A stretch of DNA of 64,000 bases from Termitomyces sp. T153 (taxonomy: Eukaryota > Basidiomycota > Agaricomycetes > Agaricales > Lyophyllaceae), in contig JACKQL020000005.1 in NCBI GenBank assembly GCA_018296165.2, forward strand, positions 62,001-126,000, read 5' to 3'. Position numbers and translations under genes: made by a program. Positions within the stretch are counted from its first letter, which is position 1. Every line of letters begins with the position of its first letter. The notes below the pieces were generated by a model. The model was not told the DNA's origin, did no database searches, and saw only the letters and a program-made list of their open reading frames with translations. Of the stretch, positions 57,136 through 64,000 are shown piece by piece.

Positions 57136-57292
57136 ATGAATCGTTCAGACTCGCTCGAAAACAAAATGAAAGCTCCCAGAGTGCCGCCGAGGCCAGATGG
57201 GTGAGTAGTATACGTACGTATCCTACAAGGGTCCGCTCATAAATTTCAGAGTTTTTCGATGGAGCGCGAGCGCCATGATGAACGCAATATAA
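57136..57292 (+). CDS. possible 35-residue small protein
   Basis: Two exons (57136-57200, 57250-57292) around a GTGAGT..TTCAG intron would encode a small basic peptide with KAPRVPPRPDGVFRWSASA. The intron has good splice sites and the frame closes at TAA 57290-57292. The proline/arginine-rich block looks selected, but I cannot place it and it may be chance. Confidence 0.3.
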
Positions 57293-58989
57293 GTGTCCTG
57301 CAAATCCGAAACTTTCTGTGTTTCCTCAATTTCCAGCGTGTCCAATCCGACTTCTCTTCGTAAAATTCTCTTGTTGTTGTGATTCACTGCACTGCACTCG
57401 CCTTTCGATGAGGCGACGCAGCCCTGATCAATGATTGGCCTGGAGAAATTTTGGGCCTAGTAACACAATGACACAATGGCTTGTTTCACTGATCATCATC
57501 GAATTCAGCAAGACAAATTGCAAGCGTGTTGATTTCCAATTCACTGATGATAAGCAAGCTGCTGGATTGCGCGCGCGAAACATTCGTGCAACCCCTCCTC
57601 GGCCCTGTTGACGCCGTGACGTTACCTCTATACACGCGACGCGAGGCTATCACCATAAAGACATAAGTTCGGGGACAACTAACGCAAGAGCGAAGATCTT
57701 GAAACTATGATCGAAAGGTCTCTTGGAAGGTTTGGGGATACATATTTGAATGGATTGCTTATCCAGGCAAAAACAGTGGTCAGACAGCTGAAGACCAAAA
57801 CACCCGAAATTCCTCTGTCAGGACAAAGCAGGCACAATATTCTCGAATGTGAGGATGTTGACACTGTAAGACCAGTTCCTACTAGGAAGATATACAGTTG
57901 TGATCAGCTGTCAAAGATGAGTGAGAAACTTTGGGTTATAGTCGTTGTGAGAATCGGAAGTCGGTTCTTACCCTCAGAGCGTGGTATCGCCTCAGAGCAT
58001 AAAGCCGGTAAACCTCAACACCACGCTCACCTCGGCCTCCCCAAGCCGCGAAGTATAACAGCAGGGAAAGCAAGTTGCCAGAACACCCACAGGTTTGTGA
58101 TTTTTGAGTTTGATAAAAAACCATGTCAAGAGGCTGGCATGATGGCGAAGACCTGAATGCTGTATACGTAGCCTGTAGGACCCGCGCCTATCCCGAGATG
58201 AAGATGCAGCAGAAGATCATGATGGTGATGTTACCGATGGGCGGAAGTTGCCTGCTCCAGGAATCCGGACTTGTGATGATCAAGAATGCCAAGAAACCGC
58301 TAGTCGAACACACTACCTAGCCTGGACATGTTGTAGGAGAATTAGTCGATGATATATCATTGGCTGGTCAACCTAAACATATCGGCGGGTGTTTGTAAGC
58401 TCGGCATGAGGGGATCAATCTAGAACTATTTTCTGTTTAGACCGCGTGAGACCTTGTAAGCCTTTGATGGGCAGAATGTCGACAATTGAAGGATATTTGT
58501 TCATCGGGTTCCCTTCAAGCTTCAGTTGTATGAAGGACAGTGGAGGGACGACGACTGTGTGTGAATATGGTAGTATTCCATTTAATATTCATACATATTT
58601 GGGTGGCGTGAATAGAAAGGCCTGTTGAACACCGTGAATACTAATGACGTCGTAAACGTGAGGAGCAAGCGCCCGAACTGCTTCTGTGGAAGACGTCTCT
58701 GGTACCCGGTGACCGTTGACCGGGTGGCTGGTGATGATCAATGAATGCATCGATGATCGTATGGCTGCCGCCAGAAGATACTGTACCTTGAATTTGACTC
58801 CTGAAGGGTGAAGGCCTTCACAGGGACTTCTAAATCGCCCAGCTATACGGAGCATCCACTTGGCCGAGGGTCCGACCCTGAGAATTCTGCACAGATCGTT
58901 TCAAGGACACTGCTCTTGATGCGACTCGGATTGAAGGTAAAAAGGTTGAAATATGAAGATCAGAGTCTCCTGGACCTTCTCTGTTACTC
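57293..58989. other. 1.7 kb with no assigned gene
   Basis: The longest frame (57707-58156, plus, 149 codons) starts MIERSLGRFGDTYLNGLL and includes KTKTPEIPLSGQSRHNI, but has no recognisable domain and no clear continuation. Composition is native, not transposon-like. The final few hundred bases are the promoter side of the mucin-like gene. Confidence 0.3.
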
Positions 58990-60140
58990 ATGACAAAACT
59001 AGTTGACGACCGGGATCCTCGAATTGTGTACTTTGGAGATTGGGTCTTGAGAGGTACTTCACAAGAATATCATTCAACAACTCATGGGTCGGTAAAAGGA
59101 TCAACTGGTGCAACTGCAACATTCTCATCTACTGGTTGGTGCTTCTCCCTTGTGAGGTCATCAGATTTGTGATTGACCTCGCATCTTAGGTTCATATGTC
59201 GCAGTCTCTGACACTATCTCCACACCAGCTACTGTAGAAGGAGGGAGCTCTGCAGCCAATAATGTCACCACTATCGGCAGTATGACACCCGCACCCGAAC
59301 GAGACACTCAGGCTGCCAGGACAATGCCAGTCATACTAACCAATCAACCAATCAGCACTGTCTACACCACCACCACCACCACACAGTCCCGAACAGTAAC
59401 TTCATTAACTTCCCCATCCTCTACTTCTCCTAGCCAGCCGATTGCTCTTACATCCAGCTCCGGTACCGTTACTCAAATTCTCCTACCCGGTAGTTCTAGT
59501 CTCGATGCATTAGTGGCCTCTTCGAGCCTGGCCACATTTGCAACAATAGGAACATCTTCAAGTTCAAATTCAAATTCAGGCTCGAGCTCAAACCCAAGTT
59601 CAACTTCAGATTCGAATCCGAACGCGAACTCAGATTCAAACGTATCCATAGGCGCAATCGTAGGAGGCACAGTCGGAGGAGTCATTGTATTCCTGCTTCT
59701 TTCCCTGCTTCTTTTACTATTCCTCCCAAAACAACGACTCAAAGCTGCAACTTCTAGGCAAAGTACGTTTTTCCTTTCATTTTTTTCAACAATCAATCTA
59801 TTAACTATCATTAGGACACAATTCTCCGGTGACTATCACGCCCTTCACGGGTACAATACCAACACCGATGATGGGGCAACTGGATGATAAATTATCAACC
59901 AATGCTGGTTCTTCGGACATGGCATTGCGAGCTGCTACTGGTAGTAGCAACGGTGTGCCCCTGCTTCCACTGACAATGAGACGGAATGAGGATCACCCAA
60001 ACTCGAGAACAACAGATGTTTTGGTTCGGGTCTTGGCTGGTTGCATGCCCATCCTTGAAGCTGCCAAACAAGGCCATGGACTCAGATCCAATCGGAAACC
60101 AGTCCATGATGACATGCCTCCAGCATATCGAGATGGATAA
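58990..60140 (+). CDS. mucin-like single-span surface protein with N-terminal VDDRDPRI domain
   Basis: Three exons. The N-terminus KLVDDRDPRIVYFGDWVLRG, then EYHSTTHGS and GATATFSST, GSYVAVSDTIS, matches the start of a jelly-roll, carbohydrate-binding-like domain found on many Agaricomycete membrane proteins (consensus DDRDP-I-YSG-W-GG...GTTH...ATATFTFTGTSV-VYGTI). The second half of that domain, usually containing YSIDG, is missing. A Ser/Thr-rich stalk (TTTTTTQSRTVTSLTSPSST, then SNSNSGSSSNPSSTSDSN) follows, then one membrane span IGAIVGGTVGGVIVFLLLSL and a basic stop-transfer LPKQRLK. The cytoplasmic tail ends DDMPPAYRDG, containing a PPAY motif of the type bound by WW domains of Rsp5-like ligases. 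Stop TAA is 60138-60140. Likely a cell-surface sensor or adhesin; ligand unknown. Confidence 0.7.
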
Positions 60141-60516
60141 AACACTTATACTCACTTGTATCTCTGTATATGGACTTAACTGTCTACAAAGCCCCATTTT
60201 ATGCTCTAGAGAGATGGACTCTCATGTATGGTATATGGACTCTAATGTACAGTATATGAGCTATAACGTACGGTATATAACAACTGGACATCCCGCTTGT
60301 ATAATTTTATGACGATTACAATTTGAACCCTTGCTTCATAGCACACTCATTCAGAGAGGACTCGAGTTCGTTTTGTATTATTTCTGCCCTCAACTTAGGG
60401 GAACTCTAAGCTAGTGTCTTCCACCAACCTTCCATGCGCTCATGCCGACTCCCAGCTGACTGCCGTTGCATCTACGGCGACCATATACTAGAATATACCT
60501 ACAGTATATACCTGCC
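60141..60516. other. intergenic spacer with palindromic TATGGA/ATGTAC units
   Basis: Short repeats of TGTATGGTATATGGACTCTA and TGTACAGTATATGAGC type lie at 60225-60285. A CAGTATATACC near 60502 may be the TATA box of the next gene. Confidence 0.4.
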
Positions 60517-61014
60517 ATGTTCACGACTATGCTTGCACCTGCCTTACACTTCAAAGATCGGATATTCACAGGTGTATCAGTCCAACCACTTCCAAGTCAT
60601 CACCCTGCTCTATCTCTTCCCTCAAACTCGATCGCACCGTTAACACTCCACAGGTGTCCGTGGTCATGAAAGTGCATACCTGAAGCAGCAGCTGAATACC
60701 TTCATCGTTTCCACTCTTTCAGCCGAGGTGAGATGCCCGAGAGCTCCTGAAAGCCCTCGATTTCTGGGTAGATATCTAAATATCTGTGGTGCTTACCCAA
60801 TTGAAATTTATTGAAGGAGAACGCGTACTACGAGCTCCAAGGCCATATCATCGCAGCTCGAATGGGATGGCAAGAGCTCGCTACAGCCATATATGATTGT
60901 CTCAGTGAACTCACAGGAACTAGAGTTAATGAGGTGAAAGGTAGTATATTGATCCAAATTATTCCAAGATACAAGTACAAGTGTGGAGTCCTAGACCTAA
61001 ATAGACACGAATAA
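60517..61014 (+). CDS. small conserved-looking protein of unknown function
   Basis: Three exons (60517-60571, 60654-60727, 60817-61014) give 108 residues with GT..AG introns: MFTTMLAPALHFKDRIFTG, VRGHESAYLKQQLNTF, IVSTLSAEENAYYELQGHI, IAARMGWQELATAIYDCLSE. The central part is well ordered and looks helical; the frame is continuous across both introns. I do not recognise the family. The last 30 residues become less protein-like and run into a repeated segment (CCTAAATAGACACGAATA), so the true C-terminus may have been replaced by repeat DNA. Confidence 0.5.
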
Positions 61015-61100
61015 CAGAAAGAGAGCCTCAGTGTCGCGTCTGTGAAGAGGGAAACAACTATATTGGTATACCTAAATAGACACGAATAGCAGAAGGAGCT
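60998..61100 (+). repeat. 27-bp direct repeat pair with an LTR-like piece between
   Basis: CCTAAATAGACACGAATAACAG (from about 60999) recurs as CCTAAATAGACACGAATAGCAG (from about 61071). Between them AGCCTCAGTGTCGCGTCTGTG...GGAAACAACT (about 61025-61063) resembles 61160-61195 (AGCCTCAGTGTCGCGTCTATG...GCAAACAACT). A short piece of the adjacent LTR-like sequence thus seems duplicated upstream, with a flanking duplication. Confidence 0.6.
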
Positions 61101-61109
61101 ATCGTATCA

Positions 61110-61283
61110 TATGAGTATCAGTACAGGACTCGAACAACGAATGAGCAAGTACTTACAGCCTCAGTGTCGCGTCTATGAAGAGGCAAACAACTGAGGCTGG
61201 AAAAGGAGGAATTGTGAATGGGGTGGCAAAATACACGTGACTGATCGGATGCGCGGGGATAAGGATAAGTATAGTCCAACACA
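61110..61283 (-). repeat. candidate short LTR of the copia element
   Basis: Read on the minus strand this segment begins TGTTGGACTATACTTATCC (from 61283), as many copia LTRs do, directly after the RNase H end of the element. It keeps CG dinucleotides. The distal end is uncertain; TGAGTATCAGTACAGG at about 61110 gives a TG on the plus strand. Confidence 0.35.
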
Positions 61284-61329
61284 ACCCCATCGGCGCGGAA
61301 GAGAAGAAAGTGTAGTAAGTAAAAAAAAA

Positions 61330-61650
61330 TCAACGACGGAAAAGACCAAGTCCATGGATGAAACGTTCATGGAGAACACAAGGAAGAGATTTTGTAAGTA
61401 TATCGGCAATCATGTTGTCAGTGGAGACCCATGTTGGCCTTGAAAGATCCTGACACAAAGTGTTCACGAATAAAGTGGTGCCGAATATCAATATGTGTTT
61501 AGACCAAGAGGTAGTAGAATCTGATCTTGCTATATTGATCGCACTCTTGTTATCACAGATGAGTGGAAATGGAGTCAAAACTGGTAGACGGAGAGAAGTC
61601 AAGAGTAGTTGAATCCAGATAGCTTCACGCATGGCATGGGAGAGTGACAT
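61330..61650 (-). pseudogene. copia RNase H, 3' end of the polyprotein
   Basis: Reads MSLSHAMREAIWIQLLLTSL, CDNKSAINIARS, KHILIFGTTLFVN and DNMIADILTKSLP, the usual end of copia polyproteins (E--YMALS-A-KEA-WL; DN-SA; T--Q-AD-LTK-L). A stop at the end is followed within about 50 bp by the candidate LTR. The TAC-rich oligo-T/oligo-A tract at 61318-61329 may be the polypurine tract. Confidence 0.8.
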
Positions 61651-61683
61651 ATATTTGGCTTCTGTGGAAGAGAGAGCAACTGT

Positions 61684-63100
61684 TCATTGATGAACCAAGG
61701 ACCAAGACACAAGGGAAGAATAGAGAAAGAAAGCATAGCCAGATACACTATGTTGGGTCGTCACATCTGAAGCCCAATCTGCGTTGACAAATCCACAACC
61801 AGTAGGAAGAAGTAGTCGTATCGTGAGGAATTTCTCATTGGTCATGAAGTTGTACTCCAGGGCAAGGTCGGAAGTACCAGCAATATATCTAAGAACACCT
61901 TTTGCAGCTAGCATGTGGGCATGCATTGGGCATGAGTTGTATTGACCAAGACTCATCGCAGTAAATGCAAGATCAGGTCGCATGCACAAGCTAAGATAAA
62001 GGATTGATCCAACTAGCCTCTGATAATGGACTTTGATTTTGTCATCATGAATGTCAGGGAGGGAATTTGGGGGTGGTTCAGGGAGGGAATGGAGAGAATG
62101 ATGAAGAGGAACAGAAGATGTCTTTGCATCTAAGAGATTGTAAGTCATAAGGAGATCGATCATTGATGAAGCCTTTTTGAGAAAGCCATAGTTTACACTG
62201 GTCACAATCACAATCAACCTGGATACCTAAGTATAATGTGGTAGCTCCTGAACCAATGACCTTGAAATGTTCATTGAGCTTGTGAACAAGCCAGTTGTAA
62301 AGAGGGATGGAGTTGGTAGCATTTAGGCCATCATCCACATGGACACAGATAATGATGAAGAGGCAGGAACTGTCAGATAATGGAGGAATCAATGAATCAG
62401 GAGGATCATCAAAATATCCAATGAAGACAGCACAGTCAACTTTGCAATGGGTAAGGCTGAGACTCTCAAGAACTTGGCACAACATAGTGTACCATTCATG
62501 AGACAACTGTTTCAGACCATACAATGCACACAGCAATTGATATAGAGATGAGGTCTTGGCCTCTGGAAAACCTGGAACCTGCTTGTAATATACTTTGTGA
62601 GATAATGGAGCATTCAGGAATGCTGTTTTGATGTGAAATGGTGGTAGGGTGGTAGTCATGTTTAGCTGCAAAAGCAAGGGTGATCCTAATACTGGTCATT
62701 TTTGCAACAGGAGCATATGTTGAACCATAGTCCTTAGGACATTGATTAAAACCCCAAGCTACAAGTCTAGCTTTCTCCTTACTATGTAATATAGACCCTT
62801 CAGCATCCAGTTTGTAGGCATAGACCCATCAGACACCAATAGGCTTACAACTGGGGGGTAATGAAGCAATCTGAAAAACTCCTTGAGCACAAAGACTCTC
62901 CATTTCTCATTGCATGGCAGCACACCATACGTCAGCATCTGGTCAGCAAATTGCTTCATTATAATGTTCAGGAGCTTTGGAAAGGTTGTACATAGACTTG
63001 CTTTTGAAAGGGAGAGGATCTGGAAATGCCATAAGAGTCTTATATTCAGCCAGAGCAGAGGTTTTGAATGAGGCAAGATCATATAAGGGCTGCTGGAAAG
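61684..63100 (-). pseudogene. copia reverse transcriptase, broken
   Basis: Blocks in order: ICRPDADVWCAAMQ then a stop; PIGV-stop-WVYAYKLDAEGS, KARLVAWGFNQCPKDYG; APVAKMTSIRITLAFAA; FHIKTAFLNAPLSHKVYYKQ (motif A; the usual Asp of FDVKTAFLNG reads His); LYQLLCALYGLKQLSHEW; ICVHVDDGL (YVDD box); MRPDLAFTAMSLGQY; GVLRYIAGTSDLALEY; WASDVTTQHSVSGYAFFL. Confidence 0.85.
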
Positions 63101-63533
63101 TTGCAGCTTCTATAAGAGAATTGAAATCAGCAATTGCTGAAAGGATTTGATCAGGGAGAAGTTGGCAAGCCGATCAATCTGCTTGCAAACAAACAAGTTG
63201 TTCATTTCATGTTGCAATGTCTTCATTATACAATTGACCTTTCTCCATTGTTATAGGTTTACAATGGGGGCATTGATGAATGACAGGAGGGAATGGATTT
63301 AAGGAAGGAGATGGAATTGGTGATTCTGTAGGAGAAGATAAAGGGGGTGTTAATGTAGGCTGATTAGGACTTGATGTTGATATAGGGAGAGGAGATGATG
63401 CTCTGCTGTTGGGAGCAGACAGCATTGGGGAGAGGGGGCGGTGCTGAACATTGTGTGAACAAAGTTGACCAGGGACTGCTTCATCAAATATAACATCACA
63501 TGAGAAAAAATATTTGCCATTTAGATTGCGAAC

Positions 63534-64000
63534 TCACCATCCAATCCAATCTTCTTTGTAACTGACAAAGATAGCTTCAAATCTTTGACCAGCACCTTTT
63601 CCAAAAATTTTGCTAGGGTAGAGTATGTAGCAGCCACAACCCCATACTTGAAGATGGGAGAGGTCAGGTTTAGTACCTTCCATAATCTCATAGGGAGTAA
63701 TAAGTGAAGGAAGTGTTGAAGTGGGTAAGCAATTCTGTAAGTACTGTGCTGTCAGAATGGCTTCACCCAGAAATGACATTGGAAGGCCCAACCAAGCCAT
63801 CATTGATTCGGCTGTGTCTTCAACAGTACAAATATATTGTTCAGCTTTTCCATTTTGTTGGTGGGCATAAGGGGCAGTGTTCTGATGAGTGATACCCTGG
63901 GAGATCAAAAAATCATGTAGGTCACCTGAAATGAACTCCTTTGCATTGTCTGAATATACTGCCTTAACTCTGTTACCCAACTTGAGCTCCCAGTTTGCCT
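63534..64000 (-). pseudogene. copia integrase core, partial
   Basis: Contains the second acidic residue block VYSDNAKEFISGDL and the third, HQQNGKAEQ, of the D,D-35-E triad, then WLGLPMSFLGEAILTA, YLQNCLPTSTL, TPYEIMEGTKPDLSHLQVWG and the copia-typical GCGCYILYP. The first Asp lies beyond the window edge. Confidence 0.85.

Larger units (their letters stand above)
61330..64000 (-). mobile_element. decayed Ty1/copia retrotransposon, truncated by window end
   Basis: On the minus strand, from the window edge inwards, lie an integrase core, a Pro/Ser-rich linker (63425-63207), a reverse transcriptase and a copia-type RNase H. This integrase-before-RT order is diagnostic of Ty1/copia. The frames are interrupted by several stops and shifts (for example near 62880, 62690 and 62080), and CG dinucleotides are few, so the copy is old and inactive. 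The gag and protease parts lie beyond 64000. Confidence 0.88.

Overview
The window is nuclear DNA of a filamentous basidiomycete, most probably an Agaricomycete. The genes carry many introns of about 45-60 nt with GT..AG ends. Several products are characteristic of mushroom-forming fungi: a CBM1-GH6 cellobiohydrolase, a basidiomycete-type P450, an F-box/LRR protein, a multi-span membrane protein and a mucin-like single-span surface protein. A CBM1-bearing GH6 enzyme suggests a plant-cell-wall degrader. All gene models were spliced by eye from reading-frame continuity and splice-site consensus; family names come from motif recognition, not from searches.

Layout. 0.6-19.2 kb is gene-bearing: SUR7/PalI-like protein, coiled-coil protein, cytochrome P450, small fungal motif protein, F-box/LRR protein, mitochondrial ATPase inhibitor (INH1-like) head-to-head with ATP synthase subunit h (ATP14-like), an orphan domain fragment and the GH6 cellobiohydrolase. 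19.3-23.4 kb is CpG-poor repeat DNA with tRNA-derived sequences and a young, CpG-rich solo LTR. 23.4-27.5 kb is a native island with a membrane protein and a decayed AAA-ATPase-like gene. 27.55-42.3 kb is a nested transposon cluster. Its backbone is one ancient solo LTR of about 1.2 kb, broken into collinear pieces over 9.5 kb by later insertions (a DIRS-like tyrosine-recombinase retroelement and a second solo LTR that itself contains a third solo LTR); gypsy and unidentified fragments follow. The cluster ends against what looks like the 5' fragment of a calpain gene.

43.5-60.2 kb is gene-bearing again: a single-exon protein with an integrase-type H2C2 zinc domain, histone H2A.Z, mitochondrial RNA polymerase (RPO41-like), a GIT1-like MFS transporter divergent from it by only 70 bp, and a mucin-like membrane protein. 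A small unknown gene lies at 60.5-61.0 kb. 61.1-64 kb holds the 3' two thirds of a decayed Ty1/copia element that runs off the window.

The most unusual points are the layered LTR nest with readable target-site duplications at each LTR layer; the contrast between CpG-depleted and CpG-rich copies of the same LTR; the transporter gene, with three apparent GC-AG introns, two micro-exons and four terminal introns each filled by a different simple repeat; and the pairing of an ATP synthase subunit with the synthase inhibitor on a shared 106-bp promoter. I found no convincing new defence or biosynthetic system.
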